Below, in pieces: positions 34,344 through 46,159 of a stretch of DNA of 64,000 bases. A program made the position numbers and the translations under genes. The notes under the pieces are model-generated. The model did no database searches. It saw only the letters and a list, made by a program, of their open reading frames with translations, and was not told the origin of the DNA. Position 1 is the first letter of the stretch; every line of letters starts with the position of its first letter. The stretch is from Massilia eburnea (lineage in GTDB: Bacteria; Pseudomonadota; Gammaproteobacteria; Burkholderiales; Burkholderiaceae_D): contig NZ_WNKX01000010.1 in NCBI RefSeq assembly GCF_009720745.1, forward strand, positions 62,001 to 126,000, given 5' to 3'.

Positions 34344-34729
34344 GATTCTTGCACGGTGGCCTCGATATTGTTGCCGTCGAGGTCAATAATGAAGGCGCTG
34401 TAAAAGCTTGCATCGCTGACGCGCGGACCTGGCGGGCCGTTATCTTCGGCTCCCAGGTCAATCGCAGCGCGGTAGAAAGCGTTGACTGCTTCGCGGTCAG
34501 GCGCGGTGAATGCCAAATGGATGGGGCTGCGCGACGGCTCATGGCCATTTTCCCAAAAGCTGGGGATTTCAGAACCCACCCAAAGGAAGGGGTGGCCGGA
34601 AGGCGCAGCATAGATGGCCCAGTCCAGGTCAGTTACCGCGCGGCGAATTCCCAGCGGCGCCAGGCAAGCATCAAACAGTGCCGCGCTGCGCACAAAGTCA
34701 GACACTACGATGCCTAGGTGGTGGATCAT
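34340..34729 (-). CDS. VOC-family (glyoxalase/bleomycin-resistance fold) protein
   Basis: A 129-aa protein with the vicinal-oxygen-chelate fold: HHLGIVVSDFVRSAALFDACL at the start and FIIDLDGNNIEATV at the end, the strands that carry the metal ligands (His3, Glu near 125). The start at 34729 has GGGAGG upstream. The substrate is unknown. It is monocistronic, converging on rsgA. Confidence 0.83.
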   Translation of the reverse strand: MIHHLGIVVSDFVRSAALFDACLAPLGIRRAVTDLDWAIYAAPSGHPFLWVGSEIPSFWENGHEPSRSPIHLAFTAPDREAVNAFYRAAIDLGAEDNGPPGPRVSDASFYSAFIIDLDGNNIEATVQES

Positions 34730-34846
34730 GAGTGCCTCCCGGCTGAACTTTTGATTCAAGACTAGCACTGCGCAACTACCGGCGGCGCACCACTCGGCTG
34801 GCGGGTCAGGTAAACTGTCAGGTGTAAAAACAAAAGGTTCAACGCC

Positions 34847-35401
34847 ATGCGCAAAGCCGCACCATTTGCACTGCTGCTCGTCCTCGCCGGTTGCGGCGAT
34901 ACCTATACTCCCGGCCCACTTTACCAGGCGACTTCAGCCGATTGCAGTACACCGGTCGACGCAGACACTTTCGAACTGCCGCGCGGGATCACGGTTGCGG
35001 CCACGACGGTCTTGCCGCAGCCGGTCGATGGGGGAATGGAGATCGGCGTCAACTACATGCTGCCGCGTGGAACCCAGGTGCATTTCGCCACCTCCCATTT
35101 CCAGGTCACCCAGCCCAAGGGCCCGCTGATCGAGAACGCCACTGTACTGAGCGTCTACCAGCGCGCAACCAATTCAAAGCCCGAGATGGTGGAGATCGTC
35201 AACGGCGTGCCGCTGGTACTGTTCGCAGTCGCGACCAGCGACGACACCCAGTTCCGTTACCGCCTGGTCATCAAGGACAAGATGCCGAAGCGCTTCGACC
35301 TCACCCCACCCGACGTGATCATCGGCGGCAAGCGCTACGTCTCACGCACCTTTACCTACCGCTGGTTTGAGGACAAAAAAGCTTTCGGCATGTGCCACTG
35401 A
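34847..35401 (+). CDS. Putative lipoprotein of unknown function
   Basis: A 184-aa protein with a lipoprotein signal peptide MRKAAPFALLLVLAGC; the lipobox is LAGC with Cys16. The mature part is predicted beta-rich, with two further cysteines (ADCSTP and FGMCH at the C-terminus) that may form a disulfide. I do not recognise a family. It ends exactly where the convergent SDR gene ends. Confidence 0.7.
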   Translation: MRKAAPFALLLVLAGCGDTYTPGPLYQATSADCSTPVDADTFELPRGITVAATTVLPQPVDGGMEIGVNYMLPRGTQVHFATSHFQVTQPKGPLIENATVLSVYQRATNSKPEMVEIVNGVPLVLFAVATSDDTQFRYRLVIKDKMPKRFDLTPPDVIIGGKRYVSRTFTYRWFEDKKAFGMCH

Positions 35402-36085
35402 TCAAATGCAGGGAATGGACGCGCCGTGGATGGCGCGGGCGGCGGGGCTGCAAAGGTAGAGAATTACATCAGCCAGCGCCTCGGGCGCGACCCACTTGCT
35501 GCGGTCCGCGTTCGGCATTGCGGCCCGATTGTCGGGCGTGTCGATGGTGCCCGGCAGGATGCAGTTGACGTTAATGCCTTGTCCGCGCAGTTCGGCGGTC
35601 ATGGATTCGGTCAAGCGGATCACCACGTCCTTGCTGGCGCAGTAGGCGCCCATATTGGCCAAGCCCTGGCGCGCGGAGCCGGAGGCGATGTTCACTACCT
35701 TGCCGCCCTGCCCGTCCAGCATGCCTGGCACCACAGCGGCAACGGCATTGCGCAGGCTACGCACATTCAGGTCGAACAATTCATCCCATTGCGCGTCGCT
35801 GGTCGCATGTACCGGCGTACCCATCGCAAAGCCGCCCGCGATATTGCACAGGACGTCAATGCGGCCAAAGCGATCGCCCCCTGCCCGGGCTGCGGCAGTG
35901 ACCGACGCAGCATCGCGCAAATCGGCGATTGCGAACATGCGGCGTTCGCTGGCCGCTCCACAGGCGGCTTCAAGCCGCGCGATATCGCGCCCGACCAGTA
36001 TGGTGTTGGCGCCGGCGGCGTCAAATGCTTTTGCGACTGCGCTGCCAAGAGCGCCAGCCGCACCGGTGATCAAGATCGTGGCCAT
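35402..36085 (-). CDS. Short-chain dehydrogenase/reductase
   Basis: NAD(P)-dependent SDR of 227 aa. The nucleotide-binding motif is TGAAGALG at 7-14, with CNIAGG (NNAG-type) near 83, catalytic Ser in NIASGS, Tyr and Lys in YCASK near 146-150. The C-terminus ends at HGASIPCI, a slightly shortened substrate loop. The LysR gene lies 90 nt upstream on the same strand. The substrate is unknown. Confidence 0.87.
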   Translation of the reverse strand: MATILITGAAGALGSAVAKAFDAAGANTILVGRDIARLEAACGAASERRMFAIADLRDAASVTAAARAGGDRFGRIDVLCNIAGGFAMGTPVHATSDAQWDELFDLNVRSLRNAVAAVVPGMLDGQGGKVVNIASGSARQGLANMGAYCASKDVVIRLTESMTAELRGQGINVNCILPGTIDTPDNRAAMPNADRSKWVAPEALADVILYLCSPAARAIHGASIPCI

Positions 36086-36175
36086 TACATTCCTTCGGTC
36101 GACAATTTTTGAGTGTGCTTAACCAACCCAGATAATAACCGTACCGCACAAGCAGGACCGCAGTGGCCGCCAGAG

Positions 36176-37078
36176 CTATAACTTGCCTGCCAACTCCATT
36201 ACGCACTCGCGCACCCAACGTTGGCCGCTGTGGCCATGATTGCGCTCGTGCCACAGCATGCTCACTTCAAACTTCGGCAAAGGGAAAGGACATTCAACGA
36301 TCTTGAATTCTTCGCGGCGATCGCGCATCAGTCGTTCGGGCACCAGGGCGACAAAGTCGGAGTGCGAGACAATTTCGGGTACGACCAGAAATGATGCCGC
36401 GGACATCACCACATTACGACGATAGCCCAGTGCGGCCAGTCCATCATCGACCGGTGTCGAGAAATCGCCGCCACGGAGCGAGACGATGACGTGGTCCAGT
36501 TGCACGAACTGCGCAACGCTCAGGCCCTGACGCAGCTCCGGATGTCCGCACCGGCCGATGAGCACATAACGTTCATCGAATAAATGCCGCGAGCGCAAAT
36601 TGCCTGGGCCATGCTCGGGCGTCATGAGCGCCAGATCCACCTCGCCATTGGCCATTTGGGTTTCCAACTGAGAAGGGTCAAGATGGCGAAGGGCGATCCG
36701 CGCCTCTGGCGCCCGTTCGCGCAGCATCACCGCCAGCGAACGAACCGCAACTGCCTGGAGATAGTCGGTACAGGCAATGGCAACGGTAAAGCTGGCCTTT
36801 TCGGGGTCGAAGTGTCGATGCTCGGCCAGTGTGCTTCTTACCTGATCCAAAGCCAGGCGCAGCGGGGCGAGCAATTCCAGCGCTTTGGCGGTAGGCGTCA
36901 TGCCACGCTGCGCAGGCAGCAGCAAAGGGTCATCGAACAGTTCACGCAGACGGTTCAATTGCGCGCTGACCGCTGGCTGGCTAAGGTGCAGTCGCTCCGC
37001 GGCATGCGTGACGTTCTGCTCTGCCAGGAGCGTTTCCAGCGTGACCAGAAGATTGAGATCGAGCTTCTTGGTATCCAT
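36176..37078 (-). CDS. LysR-family transcriptional regulator
   Basis: A 300-aa regulator with an N-terminal winged HTH (LLAEQNVTHAAERLHLSQPA) and a periplasmic-binding-like effector domain. The N-terminus MDTKKLDLNLLVTLETLL resembles the NodD/LinR-type subgroup. It is divergent from the NAD(P)H oxidoreductase gene, which it most likely controls, with operator-like palindromes between them. Confidence 0.9.
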   Translation of the reverse strand: MDTKKLDLNLLVTLETLLAEQNVTHAAERLHLSQPAVSAQLNRLRELFDDPLLLPAQRGMTPTAKALELLAPLRLALDQVRSTLAEHRHFDPEKASFTVAIACTDYLQAVAVRSLAVMLRERAPEARIALRHLDPSQLETQMANGEVDLALMTPEHGPGNLRSRHLFDERYVLIGRCGHPELRQGLSVAQFVQLDHVIVSLRGGDFSTPVDDGLAALGYRRNVVMSAASFLVVPEIVSHSDFVALVPERLMRDRREEFKIVECPFPLPKFEVSMLWHERNHGHSGQRWVRECVMELAGKL

Positions 37079-37105
37079 TTGATGGATGGTAGCGGAAATT
37101 TCTTT

Positions 37106-37169
37106 CTATTTCACAGATAGCTGCTAGCGAGCCAGACTGTGGGCTATCTCCACTTTCCACCTGTGAAAG
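37106..37169. promoter_or_regulatory. Candidate LysR operators in the LysR / oxidoreductase divergent region
   Basis: Two dyads lie in the 98-nt intergenic region: CTAT-N7-ATAG (37106-37120), which fits the T-N11-A LysR pattern, and CTTTC-N7-GAAAG (37153-37169), which overlaps the likely ribosome site of the oxidoreductase. Confidence 0.4.
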
Positions 37170-37176
37170 GCAAACC

Positions 37177-38016
37177 ATGCAGAAAGTACTCATCGTTCAT
37201 GCCCACCCTGAACCAACATCCGTTACATCCCAGCTCGCTGAGATCGCGTCCGAAACGCTGAAGGCCCAAGGCCATGAGGTCATGCGGTCCGACCTGTACG
37301 GCATGGGCTGGAAGGCTGTGTTCGACGGTCGGGACTTCCCCGTGCGCGCAAACCAGGAGCGCCTGTCCTTCATTGACGAATCGGGTCACGCTTTTGCCAA
37401 GGGACTGCAGACGCCCGATGTGGAAGAAGAACAGCGCAAGATCCTGGCTGCCGACGCGGTGATCCTGGTCTTTCCGCTATGGTGGTTCAGCATGCCAGCC
37501 ATCATGAAGGGATGGATAGACCGCGTGTGGGCCTTCGGCCTGGCGTATGGTTTCGAGGGCGCCGGTAACACTTATCGATACGGCGAAGGCGGCTTTGCCG
37601 GAAAGCGGGCCATGCTGGGAGTTTCAGTCGGCGGACCTGCGCAGGACTATTCTGCGCGCGGCATCAATGGACCGCTGGATCAACTGCTGTTCCCGATCAC
37701 GCACGGCACCTTGTTCTTCCCTGGAATGCAAGTGCTGCCCACCTTCGCGGTCTATGGCGCAGGAAGTATTGATGCCGAAGGCATGGCAGCAGCCGAAGCA
37801 GCTTGGCGCAGCCGCGTGGAACGCCTGTTCGACGACGCTCCGCTTGCTTTCCGTCCCCAGAATGGAGGCGACTATCCGGACCGCCACGTGCTGGCCGACC
37901 ACGTTGCGCCGCATTTGAGCGGCTTGGTGGCGCATATTGACCATGAGCCGGCCGAAAAGAAAAAGGCAGCCGAAGCTGCCTTTCCAGTGCAACGCGAAGA
38001 AGAGCTTAGCCCTTGA
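37177..38016 (+). CDS. NAD(P)H-dependent flavodoxin-fold oxidoreductase (NQO1/KefF/MdaB-like)
   Basis: FMN/FAD-dependent quinone or nitro-compound reductase of 279 aa. [12 protein letters not shown] at the N-terminus, the [19 protein letters not shown] flavin/substrate loop near residue 107 and [19 protein letters not shown] are typical. The last 25 or so residues, rich in Lys, Glu and Ala, are encoded across the terminator hairpin of the atp operon and look like an accidental extension beyond the family's end. Regulated probably by the divergent LysR gene. Confidence 0.88.
   Translation: MQKVLIVHAHPEPTSVTSQLAEIASETLKAQGHEVMRSDLYGMGWKAVFDGRDFPVRANQERLSFIDESGHAFAKGLQTPDVEEEQRKILAADAVILVFPLWWFSMPAIMKGWIDRVWAFGLAYGFEGAGNTYRYGEGGFAGKRAMLGVSVGGPAQDYSARGINGPLDQLLFPITHGTLFFPGMQVLPTFAVYGAGSIDAEGMAAAEAAWRSRVERLFDDAPLAFRPQNGGDYPDRHVLADHVAPHLSGLVAHIDHEPAEKKKAAEAAFPVQREEELSP
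37955..37983 (-). terminator. Rho-independent terminator of the atp operon
   Basis: On the minus strand a 9-bp stem AAAGGCAGC / GCTGCCTTT with the stable loop TTCG is followed by TTTTTCTTTT, 22 nt after the atpC stop. It lies inside the 3' coding end of the convergent oxidoreductase gene, so that gene reads through it as [10 protein letters not shown]. Confidence 0.85.
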
Positions 38017-38431
38017 TCTTGCGCAGTTTTGCGATTGCTGCCAGCTGGCCGATAGCCGCTGCCAGTTCCGCTTGTGCTTTCGCGTAGTCGATGCCGGTCT
38101 GTTTGTTGGCCAGGCTTTCTTCCGCCAGTTTCTTGGCAGCTTCAGCTTTGGCTTCATCCAGGTCGTGACCACGGATCGCGGTGTCAGCCAGGACCGTCAC
38201 GGCGTTTGGCTGCACTTCCAGCAGGCCGCCGGCGACGAAGACGAACTCTTCTTCAGCCTGGCCTGGAACCTGGATGCGCACCGCGCCTGGACGGATACGG
38301 GTGATCAGCGGGGTGTGCTTAGGGTAGATACCCAGCTCGCCCTGCTCGCCCGGCAACGCCACGAAAGTCGCTTCGCCCGAGAAGATCTGCTCTTCGGCCG
38401 AAACCACATCAACGTGAATAGTGTTTGCCAT
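38006..38431 (-). CDS. atpC: ATP synthase epsilon subunit
   Basis: Central-stalk subunit of F1, 141 aa: an N-terminal beta-sandwich ([48 protein letters not shown]) and a C-terminal helical hairpin that can inhibit rotation. Last gene of the operon, separated from atpD by a 9-bp hairpin. Confidence 0.97.
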   Translation of the reverse strand: MANTIHVDVVSAEEQIFSGEATFVALPGEQGELGIYPKHTPLITRIRPGAVRIQVPGQAEEEFVFVAGGLLEVQPNAVTVLADTAIRGHDLDEAKAEAAKKLAEESLANKQTGIDYAKAQAELAAAIGQLAAIAKLRKIKG

Positions 38432-38446
38432 GTTTATCCTTTGTGC

Positions 38447-38469
38447 GCAGTCCCGCGGGGCGGGACTGC
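38447..38469 (-). other. GC-rich hairpin between atpD and atpC
   Basis: A perfect 9-bp stem GCAGTCCCG / CGGGACTGC with a 5-nt loop lies 11 nt after the atpD stop. No T-run follows, so it is more likely an mRNA processing or stability element than a terminator. Confidence 0.6.
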
Positions 38470-38480
38470 TTCAACCGAAA

Positions 38481-39911
<1,431 letters not shown>

Positions 39912-40784
39912 TTAAACCGCTGCCGCACCGGCGACGATTTCAGACAGTTCTTTGGTAATTGCAGCCTGGCGGGTCTTGTTGTAGACCAGCTTCAGCTCAC
40001 CGATCACGTTGCCGGCGTTGTCCGATGCGGACTTCATCGCCACCATACGCGCCGATTGCTCGGACGCCAGGTTTTCTGCAACGGCCTGGTACACCAGCGC
40101 TTCAATGTAGCGCTCGAGCAGTTCGTCGATCACGGAAGCTGCGTCCGGCTCGTAGATGTAATCCCAGTTGTGGGACTTGTCATCGGCCTTCATCTTGTCC
40201 GCGGTCAGCGGCAGCAGCTGCTCGACCATCGGCTCTTGCTTCATCGTGTTGATGAACTTGGTGTAGCACAGGTAAACGGCGTCCAGTTTGCCTTCCTGGA
40301 ATTTCTCCAGCATCACTTGCACTGGGCCGATCAGCTTTTCCAGGTGCGGCGTATCGCCGATCTGGGTAGCTTGTGCGACCACTGGTACACCGATGCGGTT
40401 CAGGAAGCCCAAACCTTTGTTACCAATTGCGACTGCTTCAATCTTGTTGCCTGCAGCTTCCAGCTCGCGGGTCTTGTTGGTCACCATACGCAGAACGTTG
40501 GTGTTCATACCACCGCACAGACCCTTGTCGGTCGTGACGATGATAAAGCCCACAGCCTTGGCTTCCGACCCGGCTTCAGCCAGGAACGGGTGCGTGTACT
40601 CGGGGTTGGCATTCGCCAGGTTCGCAGCGATATTACGAATCTTGTCACTGTAGGGACGGGCGGCGCGCATACGATCCTGCGCTTTACGCATTTTCGATGC
40701 GGCGACCATTTCCATCGCCTTGGTGATCTTCTTCGTATTCTCTACGCTCTTGATCTTGCCACGTATCTCTTTTCCTACTGCCAT
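39912..40784 (-). CDS. atpG: ATP synthase gamma subunit
   Basis: Rotor shaft of F1, 290 aa. The N-terminal coiled-coil helix is [20 protein letters not shown], and the C-terminal helix contains [15 protein letters not shown]. The start at 40784 has AAGGAG upstream; codons further upstream belong to the atpA-atpG spacer. A 9-bp hairpin separates it from atpA. Confidence 0.97.
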   Translation of the reverse strand: MAVGKEIRGKIKSVENTKKITKAMEMVAASKMRKAQDRMRAARPYSDKIRNIAANLANANPEYTHPFLAEAGSEAKAVGFIIVTTDKGLCGGMNTNVLRMVTNKTRELEAAGNKIEAVAIGNKGLGFLNRIGVPVVAQATQIGDTPHLEKLIGPVQVMLEKFQEGKLDAVYLCYTKFINTMKQEPMVEQLLPLTADKMKADDKSHNWDYIYEPDAASVIDELLERYIEALVYQAVAENLASEQSARMVAMKSASDNAGNVIGELKLVYNKTRQAAITKELSEIVAGAAAV

Positions 40785-40802
40785 GATCCTTCTCCTTTGC
40801 GG

Positions 40803-40824
40803 GGTGGCCCGTTGCCGGGCCACC
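40803..40824 (-). other. GC-rich hairpin between atpA and atpG
   Basis: A perfect 9-bp stem GGTGGCCCG / CGGGCCACC with a 4-nt loop lies 5 nt after the atpA stop and just before the atpG ribosome site. No T-run; likely processing or stability element. Confidence 0.6.
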
Positions 40825-40829
40825 GTGTA

Positions 40830-42371
40830 TTAGTTTGCGAAGGATTTCTTGAAATCAGCAATGGCGGCCGACAGCGCAGCTTCGCCGTCTTTGTCCAGTT
40901 GCTTGGTTTCTTCGATCTTGGCCAGCAGAGCGGAGTGCTTGGTCTTCAGGAACGAGTGCAGTTCGGCTTCGAAAGCCAGCACGCGCTTGACAGCGACGTC
41001 GTCCAGGAAGCCCTTGTTCACTGCGAACAGGGAAGCGCCCATCAGGGAAATCGACAGTGGCGAGTACTGAGCCTGCTTCAGCAGTTCGGTCACGCGGGCA
41101 CCGCGGTCCAGCTGCTTACGGGTCGATTCGTCCAGGTCGGAAGCGAACTGCGCGAACGCAGCCAGTTCACGGTACTGTGCCAAGTCGGTACGGATACCGC
41201 CGGACAGGTTCTTGATGACCTTGGTCTGTGCAGCGCCACCAACGCGGGACACCGAGATACCTGCGTTAATCGCAGGACGGATACCGGAGTTGAACAGCGA
41301 GGTTTCCAGGAAGATCTGGCCGTCGGTAATCGAAATCACGTTGGTTGGAACGAACGCGGAAACGTCGCCAGCCTGGGTTTCGATGATTGGCAGTGCGGTC
41401 AGGGAACCGGTCTTGCCTTTGACAGCGCCTTTGGTGAAGGCTTCGACGTAGTCGGCGTTCACGCGGGCTGCGCGTTCCAGCAGACGGGAGTGCAGGTAGA
41501 ACACGTCGCCAGGGTATGCTTCGCGGCCAGGTGGACGGCGCAGCAGCAGGGAGATCTGACGGTAGGCAACTGCTTGCTTGGACAAGTCGTCGTACACGAT
41601 CAGGGCGTCTTCACCGCGGTCGCGGAAGTATTCGCCCATGGTGCAACCGGAGTAAGCCGAGATGTACTGCATTGCTGCGGATTCCGAAGCGGAAGCGGCG
41701 ACAACAATGGTGTACTCCATCGCGCCGTGCTGTTCCAGGGAACGCACGATGTTCTTGATGGTCGATGCTTTCTGGCCGATAGCAACGTAGATACAGGTAA
41801 CGCCCTGGCCTTTTTGGTTGATGATGGCATCAACTGCAACGGCGGACTTACCGGTCTGGCGGTCGCCAATGATCAGCTCGCGCTGGCCACGGCCGATTGG
41901 TACCATCGCGTCGATCGACTTCAGGCCGGTCTGCATAGGCTGGCCGACGGACTCACGGGCGATAACGCCTGGAGCGATCTTTTCGATTGGCGAGGTCAGG
42001 GTGGTGTTAACAGGACCTTTGCCGTCGATCGGCTGGCCCAGGGCGTTAACAACGCGGCCACGCAGTTCAGGACCGATTGGAACTTCCAGAATACGGCCGG
42101 TGCACTTGACGGTGTCGCCTTCGGAGATGTGCTCGTAGGCGCCCAGAATAACGGCACCAACGGAGTCGCGCTCCAGGTTCATTGCCAGGCCAAAGGTGTT
42201 GCCTGGGAATTCCAGCATCTCACCTTGCATCACGTCCGACAGGCCGTGGATGCGGCAGATACCGTCTGCTACGGAAATTACGGTGCCTTGATTGCGCACT
42301 TCAGCGCCGCCGTCAATGCCTTGGATCCGGCTCTTGATCAGCTCGCTGATTTCGGATGGGTTGAGTTGCAT
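40830..42371 (-). CDS. atpA: ATP synthase alpha subunit
   Basis: Non-catalytic nucleotide-binding subunit of F1, 513 aa. The P-loop is GDRQTGKSA near residue 170; the arginine finger region is [11 protein letters not shown] near 373. The N-terminus [16 protein letters not shown] is typical. Full length. Confidence 0.98.
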   Translation of the reverse strand: MQLNPSEISELIKSRIQGIDGGAEVRNQGTVISVADGICRIHGLSDVMQGEMLEFPGNTFGLAMNLERDSVGAVILGAYEHISEGDTVKCTGRILEVPIGPELRGRVVNALGQPIDGKGPVNTTLTSPIEKIAPGVIARESVGQPMQTGLKSIDAMVPIGRGQRELIIGDRQTGKSAVAVDAIINQKGQGVTCIYVAIGQKASTIKNIVRSLEQHGAMEYTIVVAASASESAAMQYISAYSGCTMGEYFRDRGEDALIVYDDLSKQAVAYRQISLLLRRPPGREAYPGDVFYLHSRLLERAARVNADYVEAFTKGAVKGKTGSLTALPIIETQAGDVSAFVPTNVISITDGQIFLETSLFNSGIRPAINAGISVSRVGGAAQTKVIKNLSGGIRTDLAQYRELAAFAQFASDLDESTRKQLDRGARVTELLKQAQYSPLSISLMGASLFAVNKGFLDDVAVKRVLAFEAELHSFLKTKHSALLAKIEETKQLDKDGEAALSAAIADFKKSFAN

Positions 42372-42419
42372 ACTAACTCCTAAATGTTTTCTCTCTAGCT
42401 GTCGCGAAAGGCGGCCCGA

Positions 42420-42953
42420 TCAGGCGACCAGCGCGGAACGCAGCTGCTGCAGCTTGGCGCTGACCGAAGTGTCCAGCACTTCGTCGCCAACCACGACACG
42501 CACACCGCCGATCAGAGCCGGGTTGGTGGTGACGAATGGTTTGAGCTTGCGGCTGAATTTCTTTTCCAGCGTCTTGATCAGCTCGGCCACTTGGGCTTCG
42601 CTCATGTCGAATGCGCTCGTGATTTCGGCGTCTGCCGCACCTTCGGCTGCGTTCTTCAGCAGCGCGAACTGGGCACCGATTTCCGGCAGCAGTGCGATAC
42701 GACCGTTTTCGATCAGCATCGAGAGGAAGTTGTTCGCTTCCGCGTTGAGCGGCGATTTCAGCAAGGCCTTGATGGCTGCGATGACATCGCTATCCAGAAC
42801 TTTTGGATTACGGGCATATGCCAGCACCTCTTCATGCGAACCGATCTGGGCCAGTTCGGACACCAGATCGGACCACTGCGCGAGGTTGCCAGCCTGGGCT
42901 ACGCGGAAGAGGGCTTCCGCGTAAGGACGGGCGACGGTTGCGAGCTCTGCCAT
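42420..42953 (-). CDS. atpH: ATP synthase delta subunit
   Basis: Peripheral-stalk cap of F1, 177 aa: N-terminal helical domain starting MAELATVARPYAEALFRVA and the conserved C-terminal GGVRVVVGDEVLDTSV. It lies 2 nt after atpF in the usual order. Confidence 0.96.
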   Translation of the reverse strand: MAELATVARPYAEALFRVAQAGNLAQWSDLVSELAQIGSHEEVLAYARNPKVLDSDVIAAIKALLKSPLNAEANNFLSMLIENGRIALLPEIGAQFALLKNAAEGAADAEITSAFDMSEAQVAELIKTLEKKFSRKLKPFVTTNPALIGGVRVVVGDEVLDTSVSAKLQQLRSALVA

Positions 42954-42955
42954 AA

Positions 42956-43426
42956 TCAGAGCTCGGTAGCCAGGCGAGACAGCAGGTCAGCGTGAGCCGA
43001 CGCGTTGACTTCGCGCTTCAGGATTTGCTCGGCGCCCTTCACAGCCAGGTCAGCCACTTGACCACGCAGTGCTTCGCGGGCCTGGGTTACTTGCTGCTCG
43101 GCTTCAGCTTTAGCTTGTGCCACGATACGGGCAGCTTCGGCTTGTGCGTTTGCTTTGATTTCTTCTGCGACCAGTTGAGCACGCTTTTCAGCGTCCGCAA
43201 CGAGCGACGAGGCATCGTTACGGGCAGCGGTCATGGCTTCAGCAGCGGCTTTTTCAGCCTTTTGCATGGAAGCCTGACCTTGGTCGGCGGCAGCCAGACC
43301 ATCTGCAATTCGCTTGGCACGCTCATCCAGCGCTGCATTCAGCGCTGGGAATACGAACTTCATCGAGACCCAGACGAGCACCGCGAAGGTGAGCATCTGA
43401 CCGAGAAGCGACATATTGATGTCCAT
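42956..43426 (-). CDS. atpF: ATP synthase b subunit
   Basis: Peripheral-stalk subunit, 156 aa. One N-terminal membrane helix ([20 protein letters not shown]) is followed by a long Ala/Glu/Lys-rich helix that dimerises as a coiled coil, ending SRLATEL. Probably two copies per complex. Confidence 0.96.
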   Translation of the reverse strand: MDINMSLLGQMLTFAVLVWVSMKFVFPALNAALDERAKRIADGLAAADQGQASMQKAEKAAAEAMTAARNDASSLVADAEKRAQLVAEEIKANAQAEAARIVAQAKAEAEQQVTQAREALRGQVADLAVKGAEQILKREVNASAHADLLSRLATEL

Positions 43427-43443
43427 ACCTTGCTCCTAAAAAT

Positions 43444-43462
43444 TTTCTCCGAAAGGGAGAAA
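43444..43462 (-). terminator. Hairpin with T-run directly after atpE (possible leaky terminator)
   Basis: On the minus strand TTTCTCC / GGAGAAA (7 bp, 5-nt loop) begins 2 nt after the atpE stop and is followed by ATTTTT, then the atpF ribosome site. It could partly terminate or stabilise the upstream message, raising the amount of subunit c relative to the downstream subunits. Confidence 0.5.
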
Positions 43463-43464
43463 GA

Positions 43465-43758
<294 letters not shown>

Positions 43759-43815
43759 TTAAAAAAAACGAAAATACCAAAAAACTAAAACCAAATACTA
43801 CGAATAAGTTGCTGA

Positions 43816-44628
<813 letters not shown>

Positions 44629-44635
44629 TTAATGA

Positions 44636-45004
44636 TTAAATCTTGAGCAGCGACAGCCAGTAAGCCAGGGTTGCCACTACGAATCCTAGGATCAGCCATA
44701 ACCAGGCGGCTGACTTAAACAGCACCAGTGCACATATAAACAGCACTGCCGTTACAAATACTTTAAGCATCTCGGCGCGGAAGTGCGTCCGAAATGCTTT
44801 CTTTGCATCATCGGTGCCGCGCATGACCATCAGCGCGTAGACAAAGCTACCGATCACTGCCATACCGCCGCCCATGGCTGCGGACCAGCCTTTATCCACC
44901 CCGGCGAAAAGCGCCACGGTAGCGGAAAAGAGGACGGCGATTGTTAATTGCAGGGCAACTACTCGGAAAACTGGCCAGGCGATACTTCTCGAAGAATCAC
45001 TCAC
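44636..45004 (-). CDS. atpI: ATP synthase assembly protein I
   Basis: A 122-aa membrane protein with four helices, which assists c-ring assembly or Mg2+ supply in other bacteria. I chose the GTG at 45004 (MSDSSRSIAW) because AAAGGAAG lies at good spacing; an in-frame TTG at 45028 precedes that site. First gene of the atp operon. Confidence 0.85.
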   Translation of the reverse strand: MSDSSRSIAWPVFRVVALQLTIAVLFSATVALFAGVDKGWSAAMGGGMAVIGSFVYALMVMRGTDDAKKAFRTHFRAEMLKVFVTAVLFICALVLFKSAAWLWLILGFVVATLAYWLSLLKI

Positions 45005-45037
45005 TTGCCGCACTTCCTTTAGACCCAAAGACGCGGG

Positions 45038-45067
45038 ATTATAGTTTGTTTACATCACCAAGGTCAA
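45038..45067 (-). promoter_or_regulatory. Sigma-70-type promoter of the atp operon
   Basis: On the minus strand TTGACC (45062-45067), an 18-nt spacer and a perfect TATAAT (45038-45043) stand 34 nt before the atpI GTG. This is the clearest promoter in the window. Confidence 0.7.
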
Positions 45068-45152
45068 ACATGGTGCATCGCCAAACGCCCCTCTAACAAC
45101 AACTTATTCTGCTGAAAAGGTAGGCATTTGGCGATTACTTGCGGGGTAATCG

Positions 45153-45266
45153 AAACCCGGTAAATCTGGGTCTGACCAAGGGTCAGACCCGACCGGTAGC
45201 GGCCGCGTGTCGAGGGTCCGACCCTTGCCGGATGGCCGTCCCGTCGGACCCAGGATTACCGGGTTT
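45153..45266. repeat. REP-like nested palindromic element between parB and atpI
   Basis: Outer arms AAACCCGGTAA...CTGGGTC and the reverse complement ending ATTACCGGGTTT (45153-45177 / 45243-45266) enclose two hairpins: GGGTCTGACC / GGTCAGACCC (45168-45190) and GGGTCCGAC / GTCGGACCC (45214-45251). The right arm touches the parB stop codon. It looks like a dispersed palindromic element of the REP/BIME kind and may serve as the parB terminator. Confidence 0.6.
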
Positions 45267-46153
45267 TAGCCGCGCAGACGGGCAATAACGCCGTCTAGAA
45301 TGTCGAGATCAGCGAAATCAATGATCATCTGACCGCGGCCCTTGGCGCCCATCTTGAACACGACGGAAGTTGCCAGTGTGTCGGACAACTCCTCTTCCAG
45401 CCGCTTGATGTCGCCGGATTTTTCTTTCGCCCGAGCCGTCGGCTTAGCCTTCGCCTCTTCCATATGGTTGTGGACAAGTTTTTCCGTCTCACGCACCGAC
45501 AGTCGTTTCGCTACAACAACATTCGCCAAGGCAATTTGTGATGCCGCATCGACAGCCAACAGCGCGCGCGCATGCCCCATGTCGATATCGCCAGCCATCA
45601 GCATCGTCTGCACCGGCTCCGCCAAGTTCAGCAAGCGCAACAAATTGGAAACTGCCGAGCGCGACCGTCCAACAGCCTGTGCAGCCTGTTCATGGGTAAA
45701 GGAAAAATCTGTGATCAGGCGGTGAATACCTTGCGCCTCTTCCAAAGGATTCAGATCTTCGCGCTGGATGTTCTCGATCAGCGCCATCGCGGCCGCGGTC
45801 GTGTCGTCCACATCCTTCACCAGGACAGGCACAGTCTCGAGCCCAGCCAGCTGCGCCGCACGGAAGCGGCGCTCACCCGCGATGATCTCGTATTTGACAT
45901 GGCCGGTACCCTTGTCGATGCCAACCGGGCGAACCAGCAGCGGCTGGATAATGCCCTGGGTCTTGATCGACGAAGCCAGTTCCGCCAAACCACCCTCATC
46001 CATCTGGGTGCGCGGCTGGTATTTACCCGCTTGAAGGAACTGCACCGCCATTTCCGACGGTGTCGGATGAGAAGTTGGGTTGGACGGATCTTCATCACCG
46101 CCGAGCAGCGCGTCGAGGCCGCGGCCGAGGCCTTTCATTTTTTTGGTTGCCAT
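45266..46153 (-). CDS. parB: Chromosome partitioning protein ParB
   Basis: CTP-dependent parS-binding clamp, 295 aa. The ParB N-domain has GERRFRAAQLAG (box II), a central HTH QAVGRSRSAVSNLLRLL near 165-181, and a C-terminal dimer domain (GRGQMIIDFADLDILDGVIARLRG region). The N-terminus MATKKMKGLGRGLDALLG is the ParA-stimulating segment. Three parS sites lie 3.5-4.7 kb away. It starts 6 nt after parA. Confidence 0.97.
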   Translation of the reverse strand: MATKKMKGLGRGLDALLGGDEDPSNPTSHPTPSEMAVQFLQAGKYQPRTQMDEGGLAELASSIKTQGIIQPLLVRPVGIDKGTGHVKYEIIAGERRFRAAQLAGLETVPVLVKDVDDTTAAAMALIENIQREDLNPLEEAQGIHRLITDFSFTHEQAAQAVGRSRSAVSNLLRLLNLAEPVQTMLMAGDIDMGHARALLAVDAASQIALANVVVAKRLSVRETEKLVHNHMEEAKAKPTARAKEKSGDIKRLEEELSDTLATSVVFKMGAKGRGQMIIDFADLDILDGVIARLRG

Positions 46154-46159
46154 CGTTGA

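Noticed and set aside
40056..42383. Plus-strand open frame of 775 codons antisense to atpG and atpA
   Set aside because: Antisense to an essential operon; the translation has no recognisable domain.
45029..45152. A gene in the atpI-parB gap
   Set aside because: No frame longer than a few dozen codons with a ribosome site; the region is explained by the atp promoter and the palindromic element.
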